NCBI GenBank assembly: GCA_902543295.1
Contig: CACBXW010000005.1
Span: forward strand, 1 to 64,000
DNA: 64,000 bases
Direction of reading: 5' to 3'
Source of the DNA: an uncultured Pelagibacteraceae bacterium
GTDB taxonomy: Bacteria > Pseudomonadota > Alphaproteobacteria > Pelagibacterales > Pelagibacteraceae
A program made the translations under genes and the position numbers. The first letter of the stretch is position 1. Each line of letters begins with the position of its first letter. Shown piece by piece: positions 26,290-34,396 of this stretch. The notes below the pieces were generated by a model. That model was given only the letters and a program-made list of their open reading frames with translations. It had not been told where the DNA came from and did not search any database.

Positions 26290-26857
26290 CTCTATTTTGA
26301 GAAATATAATATTTTTAATTTTATTTTTAATATGCCAAAGTAAAGTTTCTTCCAAAGATATGATTTTAGATCAATTGAAAACCCCAAAATTAACAAATCA
26401 ATCACAAGAGTGGAATTTTATTACAGATCAAGTAATGGGAGGTGTATCAACAGGAAAATTTATTGTGGAAAAAGTCGAGGGAGTGATGTGTTATAGAATG
26501 ACTGGTGATGTATCTACTAAAAATAATGGTGGATTTATACAAATCAGAGCAAAATTAAATCCTGAAATTAATAGTAAAGAGTATGATGGAATATACTTAA
26601 AAGTTTATGGTAATGAAAAAAATTATAATCTTCATTTGAGAACAGGATTAACTCTAGCCCCATGGCAGTATTATAGTTACACTTTTTCTACAACTAAAAA
26701 TTGGAGTGAAATTAGAGCACCATTTGAAAAATTTAAAAAGTCTAATTTCTATCAACCAAATACTATATTGGGACAAAATATAAAATCCGTTGGTGTAGTT
26801 GCAGGTTTTGATGATTTCAGATCAGATATTTGTTTAAGTGAAATTGGATTTTATTAA
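26273..26857 (+). CDS. CIA30-family protein, exported
   Basis: This protein resembles the complex I intermediate-associated protein 30 family, whose founder is a mitochondrial complex I assembly factor and whose bacterial members are mostly uncharacterised. The core motifs are visible: WNFITDQVMGGVSTGKF, GFIQIRAKL, YDGIYLKVYGNEKNYNLHLRT, WSEIRAPFEKF and IKSVGVVAGF. An N-terminal hydrophobic stretch (IIFLILFLICQ) looks like a signal peptide, so the domain would be periplasmic. Starts are uncertain: TTG at 26273 or TTG at 26297; the first ATG, at 26360, would remove the signal. Export makes a direct complex I role less obvious. Confidence 0.78.
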   Translation: MQKKSNSILRNIIFLILFLICQSKVSSKDMILDQLKTPKLTNQSQEWNFITDQVMGGVSTGKFIVEKVEGVMCYRMTGDVSTKNNGGFIQIRAKLNPEINSKEYDGIYLKVYGNEKNYNLHLRTGLTLAPWQYYSYTFSTTKNWSEIRAPFEKFKKSNFYQPNTILGQNIKSVGVVAGFDDFRSDICLSEIGFY

Positions 26858-26858
26858 A

Positions 26859-27449
26859 TTATTTAATTAGAAATTCTTCTAGTGTTTTAAATAATGCATT
26901 TATATCTCCATCATTATTTTGTATAATAGAATTAAACTCTTCTTTTTGTGTTCTAGCTAAACTTAATCCTTCGACTATTAGATCTCTGATTAATGGTCTA
27001 TCAGGATTTTTTGTATAAATTCTCCAATCTATTTTTACCTGTGGTCTTTTTGATGTAGCCTCTAAAATACTATTAACTATTGTATATTTATCATTAATTT
27101 TTTTTTGAGATACAACATTAATTTTTGGGTTGGTATAGTCTACTAGTCTGCTTGAAAAGCTTTTTAAAAAATAGCTTCTAAATAGTTTTTGATACTTAGA
27201 TTTTTGCTCATCATTGATAGATTTTCTATATTTCCCAAGAGTGTACATACCTATTCCATTTATATCGACGCTTCTTTCCGCAATAGCATTTAATTTTATA
27301 ATTTTTGACTCAACAGGGTCTTCGCTAGACAATATCGATGCAGCTTCATCAACTATTTCATTTATTAACGCACTTGGATCTTTAGCGTATAAAGTATTAT
27401 TTAAATTTAATAAAAATAAAAAAATAATTAAGTGTTTAATTAATTTCAT
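26859..27449 (-). CDS. mlaC: MlaC-like phospholipid-binding periplasmic protein
   Basis: This 196-residue exported protein is of the MlaC/Ttg2D family, the periplasmic shuttle that carries phospholipids between the outer-membrane MlaA complex and the inner-membrane MlaFEDB transporter. A signal peptide ends near LYA (residues 20-22). The family pattern is visible in GKYRKSINDEQKSKYQKLFRSYFLKSFSSRL, the beta-sheet part YTIVNSILEA, VKIDWRIY and IRDLIVEGLSLARTQKEEFNSII, the last of these highly characteristic. It lies 11 bases downstream of mlaA. Transporter genes mlaFED are not in this window. Confidence 0.9.
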   Translation of the reverse strand: MKLIKHLIIFLFLLNLNNTLYAKDPSALINEIVDEAASILSSEDPVESKIIKLNAIAERSVDINGIGMYTLGKYRKSINDEQKSKYQKLFRSYFLKSFSSRLVDYTNPKINVVSQKKINDKYTIVNSILEATSKRPQVKIDWRIYTKNPDRPLIRDLIVEGLSLARTQKEEFNSIIQNNDGDINALFKTLEEFLIK

Positions 27450-27460
27450 TTAAAGATTAG

Positions 27461-28261
27461 TTATTGACTATCTAATTCTTCCCAATCGTCGTCACTAAGT
27501 GTTTCAGTTGTTTTATCTATATTTCTTATTTTTCGATATCTATCTTGTAAATAAAGACTTCTAACAGATGCATAAAGATCAACTGAATTATTTTCAAGAC
27601 TATTAAATGATTCTAAGTTTTTCGCTCTAAAGTCAACTCCACTTAGTAATCTTGATGAATAATAATCTGCTTCAGAAAAATATTGTGTATCATTTACTAC
27701 AGTCACGTTGTACCATGCGTCTCCTCCCATCAAATTAACCACAGAACCAAGAGAATCTCTTACAGTAGTTGGGCCTAAAACAGGTAAAACAAAATAACAA
27801 CCAGGGCCCGCACCCCAAACTCCCAATGTTTGTCCATAATCTTCTTTATCACGTTTTTTTAGTCCATAATAAGATGCAACATCGAAAATTCCTGCAATTC
27901 CTAAAGTTGAATTAATAACAAATCTTGCCGAATTTACCCCAGCATCTTTAAATTGACCTTGAAGAACATTGTTCGGAATTGTTACAACATTTCCTAAATT
28001 GCTTAATGCATTGCTAGTTCCTGATCTTATAGGTTGAGGAAACATTCTATACCCTTTAGCAAGTGGTTTAAATACTACTTTATCTAAAGCTTGGTTAAAT
28101 GCAAAAACTCCTCTATTAACTTTTTCAAAACAATCGCCAACTTCCTTGTATCCATTATTATTATTTCCATTTAATTTAAGCTTTCCGTCATCTCCAGCTA
28201 TTGTAACGTTGCTTATGGATGAAAATAAAATTACAATTAGAATTGTAAGTAGTTTGTTCAT
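27461..28261 (-). CDS. mlaA: MlaA-like outer-membrane phospholipid transport protein
   Basis: This 266-residue protein is of the MlaA/VacJ family, which removes misplaced phospholipids from the outer leaflet of the outer membrane. Typical segments are CFEKVNRGVFAFNQALDKVVFKPLAKGYR, PQPIRSGTSNALSNLGNVVTIPNNVLQG, FVINSTLGIAGIFDVAS, DYGQTLGVWGAGPGCYFVLPVLGPTTVRDS. The signal sequence ends SNVTIAG with no lipobox cysteine, so it is probably cleaved by signal peptidase I and not lipidated, unlike E. coli MlaA. The acidic C-terminal tail is also usual. It forms a pair with mlaC downstream. Confidence 0.92.
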   Translation of the reverse strand: MNKLLTILIVILFSSISNVTIAGDDGKLKLNGNNNNGYKEVGDCFEKVNRGVFAFNQALDKVVFKPLAKGYRMFPQPIRSGTSNALSNLGNVVTIPNNVLQGQFKDAGVNSARFVINSTLGIAGIFDVASYYGLKKRDKEDYGQTLGVWGAGPGCYFVLPVLGPTTVRDSLGSVVNLMGGDAWYNVTVVNDTQYFSEADYYSSRLLSGVDFRAKNLESFNSLENNSVDLYASVRSLYLQDRYRKIRNIDKTTETLSDDDWEELDSQ

Positions 28262-28319
28262 AGAATTAGTTTAAGTATATTATAATTAATATTAATATAA
28301 AGATAAATTGTCTGAAATT

Positions 28320-29039
28320 ATGCGCAAAAATGTTGAAAAAATGTCAATTAATTACTCTCCAAATTTCGATTTAAAAAAAAGGACTAGTTCAAAGGTAAAG
28401 TACTTAATTTTTCATTATACAGGTATGAGATCTGAAAATGCTGCAATAAAAAGACTAACAAGTAAAAGCTCAAAAGTAAGTTGTCATTATTTAATCAAAA
28501 AAAACGGAGCAATCATAAAAATTGTTCCAGATTTATATATTGCATGGCATGCTGGAATTTCGTCATGGAAAAAAGATAAATCTCTTAATTCAAATTCTAT
28601 AGGAATAGAGATCTCCAACCCAGGACATGATTATAAATACAAGAACTTTAGTCAAAAACAGATTACCTCGATTATCGACTTGTCAAAAAATTTGAAAAAG
28701 AAATATAAAATCAAAAAAGAAAATATTTTAGGACATTCTGATATTGCTCCTTTAAGAAAAAAAGATCCTGGCGAAAAATTTCCATGGAAATTGTTAAATA
28801 AAAAAAAAATATGTTTATGGCATAATTTAAGTGAAAAAAATTGTAAAAAATTAAGAGGCATAAAACTAAAAAATAGTGATAATTTCTTTAAGTTATTATT
28901 TAAGTTTGGTTATAAATTTACAAATGATAAAAATGAGAAAATTAAAATTTATAAAAATTTTCAAAGAAGGTTTAGACCACAATTAATTAGCAGCATCGTT
29001 GATCAAGAGACTTATATAATTTTAAAATCCTTGGTTTAA
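28320..29039 (+). CDS. N-acetylmuramoyl-L-alanine amidase (AmpD/AmiD type)
   Basis: This zinc amidase of about 239 residues cleaves the lactyl-alanine bond in peptidoglycan or anhydromuropeptides. Zinc ligands are visible as His in LIFHYTGM, His in ILGHSDIAP and Asp in KKDPGEKFPW; the segments IAWHAGISSW and SIGIEISNPGHD are typical of Amidase_2. The C-terminal stretch (LLFKFGYKFT to FQRRFRPQLI) looks like a peptidoglycan-binding type 1 domain, as in AmiD. There is no signal peptide, so a cytoplasmic recycling role (AmpD-like) is likelier. Starts are ambiguous: TTG 28308, ATG 28320 or ATG 28341. Confidence 0.88.
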   Translation: MRKNVEKMSINYSPNFDLKKRTSSKVKYLIFHYTGMRSENAAIKRLTSKSSKVSCHYLIKKNGAIIKIVPDLYIAWHAGISSWKKDKSLNSNSIGIEISNPGHDYKYKNFSQKQITSIIDLSKNLKKKYKIKKENILGHSDIAPLRKKDPGEKFPWKLLNKKKICLWHNLSEKNCKKLRGIKLKNSDNFFKLLFKFGYKFTNDKNEKIKIYKNFQRRFRPQLISSIVDQETYIILKSLV

Positions 29040-29054
29040 TTGAATTAAAAATAG

Positions 29055-29082
29055 TTGAAATTTAATAAAAATAGAATAATTC
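29055..29082 (+). promoter_or_regulatory. Candidate promoter of rnpB (TTGAAA-16-TAATTC)
   Basis: TTGAAA (29055-29060) and TAATTC (29077-29082) are 16 bases apart and would start transcription at about 29090, exactly where the P1 stem of the RNase P RNA begins. The -10 match is weak. Confidence 0.45.
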
Positions 29083-29089
29083 TTTATTT

Positions 29090-29445
29090 GCCAGATAAAT
29101 GACTTATCGCTTTAATTTATTAAAGAGGAAAGTCCGGGCTCTACAAAGACACAGTGCCAGTTAACAGTTGGCGGGGGAAACCCCAGGGATAGTGCCACAG
29201 AAAATAAACCGCCTTATCAAGGCAAGGGTGAAAAGGTGTGGTAAGAGCACACCGGCTAAGTTGGTAACAGCTAGCGCATGGAAAACCCCACTGGGAGCAA
29301 GACTGAGTAGAGATGACATTGTTAGCAATAACTAAAAGCAGTCTTTGGCTAGTCATCAGGGTTAGTTGCTTGAGCTTTAAAGTGATTTAAAGCCTAGATA
29401 AATGATAAGTTTAAATGACAGAACCCGGCTTATAGTTTATCTGGC
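29090..29445 (+). ncRNA. rnpB: RNase P RNA (type A)
   Basis: This is the catalytic RNA that matures tRNA 5' ends. The ends pair as a ten-base P1 helix (GCCAGATAAA at 29090-29099 with TTTATCTGGC at 29436-29445). Conserved core segments are present: GAGGAAAGTCCGGGCTC near the 5' end, AGTGCCACAGAAAA, AAGGGTGAAAAGGTG, GGTAAGAGCACACCGG and, near the 3' end, GACAGAACCCGGCTTATAG. The length of about 356 bases fits a bacterial type A RNA. It lies between the amidase gene and mraZ and reads rightward. Confidence 0.96.
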
Positions 29446-29509
29446 ATTTCATTAAAATAAATCCAAATAATTATTAATTTTTTACATTGGAGTTCCACAA
29501 TATTAGCTA

Positions 29510-29538
29510 TTGACGCTAACAAATAAAACCCATAATAT
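29510..29538 (+). promoter_or_regulatory. Promoter of the dcw cluster (TTGACG-17-TAATAT)
   Basis: TTGACG (29510-29515) and TAATAT (29533-29538) are separated by exactly 17 bases, one of the best sigma-70-type matches in the window. It would start transcription near 29545, about 28 bases before the mraZ ATG. The -10 hexamer lies between the first two repeats of the MraZ operator. Confidence 0.72.
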
Positions 29539-29552
29539 CCCATAAATACCCA
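29528..29552. promoter_or_regulatory. MraZ operator: three CCCA boxes at 10-bp spacing
   Basis: Three pentamers, ACCCA (29528-29532), TCCCA (29538-29542) and ACCCA (29548-29552), are separated by five bases each; read on the other strand they are TGGGT, TGGGA and TGGGT. MraZ of E. coli is known to bind TGGGN repeats with five-base spacers upstream of its own gene. The repeats straddle the -10 element, so binding would block the promoter, giving autoregulation of the dcw cluster. Confidence 0.75.
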
Positions 29553-29572
29553 AATTAGGGATAATATGGTTT

Positions 29573-30028
29573 ATGTTTTTATCAACCTACGAAAACAAAT
29601 TGGACAAAAAGGGAAGGGTTTCAGTGCCTGCATCATATAGATCATATTTGTCAAATATAGGTTACAATGGAGTAATTTGTTATCCATCTTTTAATAATCA
29701 GTGTATTGAGGCATGGCCTCAAGATCGAATAGAAAAGATTTCAAATGCAATTGACTCTCTCAACCCTTTTGAAGAAAAAAAAGATTATTTTGCAACTTCT
29801 ATATTATCTGAAAGTATAAATTTACAATTTGACAGTGAAGGACGGGTTCAAATAACTACAAAATTATTAAAACATGCAAAAATAAAGAATAGCATGTTAT
29901 TTGTTGGTCAAGGTAAAACATTTCAAATCTGGGAACCAACACTTTTTGAAAAATTTAGGGCAAACGCTAGAAAAAAATCAAATATTAACAGAGCAAGTCT
30001 TAAATGGGAAAAACAATTTAATAACTAA
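29573..30028 (+). CDS. mraZ: Transcriptional regulator MraZ
   Basis: This 151-residue protein has two AbrB-like SpoVT domains, and the family forms ring-shaped oligomers that bind the promoter of the division and cell wall cluster. The opening [23 protein letters not shown] is diagnostic. The second repeat is [41 protein letters not shown]. The start is fixed by this conserved N terminus. It is first in the dcw cluster and is followed after 11 bases by ftsZ. The three CCCA/TGGG boxes in its promoter argue for autoregulation. Confidence 0.96.
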   Translation: MFLSTYENKLDKKGRVSVPASYRSYLSNIGYNGVICYPSFNNQCIEAWPQDRIEKISNAIDSLNPFEEKKDYFATSILSESINLQFDSEGRVQITTKLLKHAKIKNSMLFVGQGKTFQIWEPTLFEKFRANARKKSNINRASLKWEKQFNN

Positions 30029-30036
30029 AAGGGGAG
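30029..30036 (+). promoter_or_regulatory. Strong Shine-Dalgarno of ftsZ
   Basis: AAGGGGAG lies four bases before the ftsZ ATG at 30040, directly after the mraZ stop. Most genes here have no visible ribosome binding site, so this implies a raised translation rate for ftsZ relative to its operon neighbours. Confidence 0.7.
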
Positions 30037-30039
30037 AAA

Positions 30040-31485
30040 ATGACAATAAACTTTAAAACACCAGATATAAAAGAACTTAAACCACGAATTCTAGTATTAG
30101 GCGTAGGGGGAGCCGGAGGAAATGCAATAAATGGAATGATTGATGCTGGTCTTCAGGGTGTTGAGTTTATTGCAGTCAATACAGATGCTCAAGATTTAAG
30201 ATTAAGTAAGGCACAAACAAAAATACAAATGGGATTAAATTTAACTAAAGGGCTAGGAGCAGGTGCAAAATTAGATATAGGTCAAGCTGCTGCAGATGAG
30301 TCTTTAAATGAAATTGTAAATATATTGCAGGGTGCAAATATGGTTTTCATTACAGCCGGAATGGGTGGTGGAACCGGAACTGGATCTGCTCATGTTATCG
30401 CTAGAGCAGCAAAAGAATTAAATATTTTAACAGTTGGGGTTATAACACTTCCATTTTTATACGAAGGTCCATCTAGAATGAGAAAAGCTCAACAAGGCTT
30501 AGACGAACTTCGAAAACATGTTGATACTATTATAGTTGTTCCAAATCAAAATTTATTTAAGATTGCAAGTGAACAAACAACTTTTGAGGAATCTTTTGCT
30601 TTATCAAATGATGTTTTGCTTCATGGTGTTCAAAGTATAACTGATTTAATGGTTAGACCAGGGCTTATAAATCTTGATTTTGCTGATGTTGAAACTGTTA
30701 TGAGTTCAATGGGCAAAGCTATGATGGGCACAGGTCAAGCCGAAGGAGAAGGAAGAGCTGTCAAAGCTGCCGAATCAGCAATTAATAATCCATTGATTGA
30801 CGATTATTCTTTAAAAGGGGCAAAAGGACTTTTAGTTAATATTACTGGAGGTAAAGATTTAAAATTATTTGAAGTAGATGAAGCAGTGAATAAAGTAAGA
30901 GCCGAAGTCGATCCAGAGGCAGAATTAATTATAGGAGCTATAACGGATGATAGTTTGGATGGATTAATGAGAGTTTCTATTGTTGCTACTGCATTAGATG
31001 GACAACAACCCGAGCCTAAATCAGTAATAAACATGGTGCATAGAATTCAAAATAGAAATCCTGGTTATTCTGAGTTTTCAAATTCTGCATCAACTCAATC
31101 TTTCCAATTTACAAATAATAATTCAATTATTACTAATGGAGCTAACGCTCTTAAAATAGAGGAAGAAGAGAAAAATGAAGAATTGAGTTCTAAAAGTATA
31201 GATACTAATTATGCAAATGAGTCATCAAGCTCTCTAAATGGTGACGATTTAGTTCAAACTGAAGCACCTGTAGCTAGCTCAGTAAACTCTGAATTTGAAA
31301 GCAATATAGATGAGCAAGTATCTGAAAATAATGGCTTGGAGAATTTTGAGTTGAGTGATGATGATGCCCCAGAGCTATTTAATTCTGATGCTAACGAGGA
31401 GCTATCTACTTCGCCTCAAGAGATAAACTCTGAGGAAGAAGAAGATTTAGAAATTCCAGCATTTTTGAGAAGACAAAAGAATTAA
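30040..31485 (+). CDS. ftsZ: Cell division protein FtsZ
   Basis: FtsZ is the tubulin-like GTPase that forms the division ring. The N-terminal [14 protein letters not shown], the GTP signature [11 protein letters not shown] at 107-117, the [13 protein letters not shown] segment, the T7 loop [11 protein letters not shown] and the C-terminal peptide IPAFLRRQ (which binds FtsA and other tethers) are all present. An acidic, low-complexity linker of about 150 residues separates the GTPase core from that peptide. Length (481) is normal for alphaproteobacteria. Its place between mraZ and rsmH is unusual, since ftsZ normally follows ftsA. It has its own strong ribosome binding site. Confidence 0.97.
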   Translation: MTINFKTPDIKELKPRILVLGVGGAGGNAINGMIDAGLQGVEFIAVNTDAQDLRLSKAQTKIQMGLNLTKGLGAGAKLDIGQAAADESLNEIVNILQGANMVFITAGMGGGTGTGSAHVIARAAKELNILTVGVITLPFLYEGPSRMRKAQQGLDELRKHVDTIIVVPNQNLFKIASEQTTFEESFALSNDVLLHGVQSITDLMVRPGLINLDFADVETVMSSMGKAMMGTGQAEGEGRAVKAAESAINNPLIDDYSLKGAKGLLVNITGGKDLKLFEVDEAVNKVRAEVDPEAELIIGAITDDSLDGLMRVSIVATALDGQQPEPKSVINMVHRIQNRNPGYSEFSNSASTQSFQFTNNNSIITNGANALKIEEEEKNEELSSKSIDTNYANESSSSLNGDDLVQTEAPVASSVNSEFESNIDEQVSENNGLENFELSDDDAPELFNSDANEELSTSPQEINSEEEEDLEIPAFLRRQKN

Positions 31486-31503
31486 TGGTCTTCAAAAAAA
31501 TAA

Positions 31504-32496
31504 ATGAATGCCACCATAAATCTGGAAAAACATTTTCCAGTATTACTAAACGAATTAGTTAGTATTATTTCCCCTCTTTATGGTGGCACATTTATCGATT
31601 GCACATTTGGTGCAGGCGGATATTCAAAAAAGATATTAGAGAATAACTTAAATAATATAGTAGCACTAGATAGAGATAATTCTGTCAATAGTATAGCTAA
31701 TCAATTCTTCACAAAGTATAAAAAAAGATTTAAATTTTATAACAAAAAATTTTCGGATATCGATCAAATAAAGGAACATAATATTAAAGCAATTATTTTT
31801 GATCTTGGATATTCGTTAAATCAGATTTCTGATCTAAATAGAGGCATATCTTTTAATAGCAAAGGTAAACTAGACATGAGAATGGGATTAAATGATTTTT
31901 CTTGTGATGATGTAATATCAAAAATGAGTCAAGAAAGTCTTTTTAAAATTTTCAAGTATTTTGGGGATGAAAAATATGCAAAACCAATATCAAAAAAGAT
32001 AGTACAATTAAGAAAAAATAAAAAAATTAAAACTGAAAATTTAGTAGAAATCATTGAAGGTGTAAAAAAAAAGAAAAGTGGAAAAAATAAATCCACTAAA
32101 GTTTTTCAAGCTCTAAGAATTTTTGTAAATAAAGAGATAACCGAGTTAATATATGGTTTAATAAAAGCCTATAATATTTTGCCAGTTGGTGGAGTAATAG
32201 CAGTTGTTACTTTTCATTCTATTGAGGATAAAATAGTAAAGTTTTTTTTTAAAGAGTACTCAGAAGTAAAAAATTCTTCCAGGTATTTACCGAAAAGTAT
32301 TTCAACTAAAAAGTATTTCAATTTAACCAAAAAAAAACCAATAACCCCATCATCCAGTGAGATTAATATTAATCCTCCCTCAAGGTCCGCAAAACTTAGA
32401 TTTGCATACAAATTAGAGAATGGATGTAGCTTTAAAAAATTTGTTAGTAATTTTAATTACTTACAAGATATAGAAAATTTAAACTTTGATGTATAA
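31504..32496 (+). CDS. rsmH: 16S rRNA m4C1402 methyltransferase
   Basis: RsmH (MraW) methylates the N4 position of C1402 in 16S rRNA with S-adenosylmethionine. The start HFPVLLNELVSIISP is typical, and the SAM-binding loop DCTFGAGGYSKKIL lies at about 32-45. IFDLGYSLNQISDLNRGISFNSKGKLDMRM, FQALRIFVNKEI, VTFHSIEDKIVK and NPPSRSAKLRF are further conserved segments. The 330 residues match the family. Its end overlaps ftsL by eight bases. In most bacteria it directly follows mraZ; here ftsZ is in between. Confidence 0.96.
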   Translation: MNATINLEKHFPVLLNELVSIISPLYGGTFIDCTFGAGGYSKKILENNLNNIVALDRDNSVNSIANQFFTKYKKRFKFYNKKFSDIDQIKEHNIKAIIFDLGYSLNQISDLNRGISFNSKGKLDMRMGLNDFSCDDVISKMSQESLFKIFKYFGDEKYAKPISKKIVQLRKNKKIKTENLVEIIEGVKKKKSGKNKSTKVFQALRIFVNKEITELIYGLIKAYNILPVGGVIAVVTFHSIEDKIVKFFFKEYSEVKNSSRYLPKSISTKKYFNLTKKKPITPSSSEININPPSRSAKLRFAYKLENGCSFKKFVSNFNYLQDIENLNFDV

Positions 32497-32767
32497 AAAA
32501 ATTCTTTTATTTATCCCAATTATTATCCTTATAATTTCAACTGCGTTTACAAAAAATTCGACAAAAAAACTTGATAAACAAATTTTTCAAATTCAAGAAG
32601 ATATCAGAGCACTCAATGATATTTATGAGTTAGTTTTATTTGATTATAATTATCTTACATCACCAAATAAATTAATGGAATATTCCAAATTATATTTTGA
32701 TAAAGAATTAAAAAGAAAGGAAATTACAGATTTAAAAATTTTTAAATTTAACAATGAACAATATTGA
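32489..32767 (+). CDS. ftsL: FtsL-like division protein
   Basis: This is a 92-residue bitopic membrane protein with one N-terminal transmembrane segment (about 4-20) and a short coiled coil (KLDKQIFQIQEDIRALN), then VLFDYNYLTSPNKLMEYSKLYF, which matches the FtsL pattern of a leucine-zipper region followed by a W/YNYLTSPxRLE-like motif. FtsL bridges FtsQ/FtsB to FtsW/FtsI in the divisome. Sequence conservation in this family is low, and the call rests on size, topology, that motif, and its place between rsmH and ftsI. The ATG at 32489 is used; a TTG directly before it is possible. Confidence 0.82.
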   Translation: MYKKILLFIPIIILIISTAFTKNSTKKLDKQIFQIQEDIRALNDIYELVLFDYNYLTSPNKLMEYSKLYFDKELKRKEITDLKIFKFNNEQY

Positions 32768-34385
32768 CGAAAATTTCAAATTCGAAGCAAACAGATCAAA
32801 TTTAAAAATATCTTTTGAACGTATATCATTTATTTTCTTCATCTTTTTTATAATTACAATAATTTTTACCTCTAAAACTATATATTTAGGATTTAAAAAA
32901 ACAAACCAAACTCAAACTTTAAAAGAAAAAGAAAAATATAGAGCATCTATCATGGATAGAAATGGAAATATTATTGCTAAAACAGTACGTGTGACTAATT
33001 TAGGCATAAATCCAAATCAACTAATTAACAAAGAAAAATTATTAATTTCTTTAAAATTAATATATCCTGACAAGAATTTTGAAAAGGAAATTAACGGAAA
33101 AAAGTTTTTTTATGTCAAAAAGAAAATATCTCCCTCAAAACTAGAAAAAATAAAATTACTGGGAGAAAAATCGTTTAAAGAAGAAGAAAACATTGCTCGT
33201 GTTTATCCTAACGGTAATCTTTTCAGTCATATATTGGGACAGATTGATACAGATAACAATGGTGTGTCTGGTATAGAAAAATCTTTTGACTATGAATTAA
33301 CAACTTCAAACAAGCCATTAAAGCTTTCTTTAGATACTGAAATACAATATTTGATAAGAGAGGAATTGATAAAATTTCAAGAAATTTTTAATAGTTATGG
33401 AAGTACAGCTATTTTAATGAATGTTAACAGTGGTGAGATTCTTTCAATGGTTTCTTTACCAGATTTTGATTTAAATAAAAGAGAGGACATTTCTGATAAA
33501 AAATTTATAAACAGATCCACTAAAGGTGTCTATGAACTTGGATCAGTTTTTAAAACATTTACATTGGCTGCTGGACTTCAACAAAATGTTATCCAAGAAG
33601 ATACCCTTTTTAAAAATTTACCAAAAAAAATAAAATGTGCTGGAAGGTCAATCTCTGAATATGATATGGATATTCCGTCTAGTCTTACCGCTGAAGAAAT
33701 ATTAATTAGATCTGGAAATATTGGTTCAATCAAAATTGCTCAGAAAGTCGGTTTAGAAAATTTTAAAGATTTTCTAGAAAATTTAGATTTATTAAATAAA
33801 ATACAATTTGATATAGAGGAAGTTGGAAATCCAATTCCGTTTAAATGGGGAAAATGTAAATTAGCTACATCAGCATATGGTCATGGTATAACAACCACAC
33901 CACTTCAACTTGCAAAAGCCTATGCAATAATTGCAAATGGTGGATATAAAATAAAACCAACTTTAATTAAAAAAGAGAAAAATTTAAAAAAAGGTGAGCA
34001 AATAATAACACAAGAAAATTCGAAAATAATTAATGAAATATTGAGAAAAATTGTAACATCCGAGGAGGGCACAGCTAATTTAGCAAATATTGCTGGTTAT
34101 GAAATTGCTGGAAAAACAGGAACAGCTCAAAAATCTATTAAGGGTAAATATTCTAAAAAAAAAATAAATACTTTTGCTTCAATTTTTCCAATATCTTCTC
34201 CAAAATATGTTTTAATTGTTTTGTTAGATGAACCAAAATTGAGTGAAAGTTATATTTATGAATATAATGATGGTAAAAAAAGGAAAATAATAGGCACACC
34301 TTTTAATACTGCTGGTTGGACTTCTGTTGAGGTTACTAAAAAAATAATTGAAAAAATCGGGCCTATTTTAGCCATAAAATATTAA
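32754..34385 (+). CDS. ftsI: Division-specific transpeptidase FtsI (PBP3)
   Basis: This class B penicillin-binding protein of 543 residues cross-links septal peptidoglycan. It has a cytoplasmic N terminus, a transmembrane anchor at about 22-42, and a pedestal domain with YRASIMDRNGNIIA. The transpeptidase domain has the catalytic SVFK (near residue 264, in YELGSVFKTFTLAAG), SGN (near 320) and KTG (in IAGKTGTAQKS, near 452). It overlaps ftsL by 14 bases. It functions with FtsW, encoded downstream. Confidence 0.96.
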   Translation: MNNIDENFKFEANRSNLKISFERISFIFFIFFIITIIFTSKTIYLGFKKTNQTQTLKEKEKYRASIMDRNGNIIAKTVRVTNLGINPNQLINKEKLLISLKLIYPDKNFEKEINGKKFFYVKKKISPSKLEKIKLLGEKSFKEEENIARVYPNGNLFSHILGQIDTDNNGVSGIEKSFDYELTTSNKPLKLSLDTEIQYLIREELIKFQEIFNSYGSTAILMNVNSGEILSMVSLPDFDLNKREDISDKKFINRSTKGVYELGSVFKTFTLAAGLQQNVIQEDTLFKNLPKKIKCAGRSISEYDMDIPSSLTAEEILIRSGNIGSIKIAQKVGLENFKDFLENLDLLNKIQFDIEEVGNPIPFKWGKCKLATSAYGHGITTTPLQLAKAYAIIANGGYKIKPTLIKKEKNLKKGEQIITQENSKIINEILRKIVTSEEGTANLANIAGYEIAGKTGTAQKSIKGKYSKKKINTFASIFPISSPKYVLIVLLDEPKLSESYIYEYNDGKKRKIIGTPFNTAGWTSVEVTKKIIEKIGPILAIKY

Positions 34386-34396
34386 GAAATTTCATA

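Noticed and set aside
29141-29356. Open reading frame of 71 codons antisense to the RNase P RNA
   Set aside because: It lies wholly within rnpB, whose conserved core and P1 pairing explain the sequence; such antisense frames over rnpB are a known source of spurious annotations.
29446-29509. Structured RNA or riboswitch between rnpB and mraZ
   Set aside because: Only short A/T-rich repeats are visible and no stable GC-containing stem; the informative part of this gap is the promoter and MraZ boxes.
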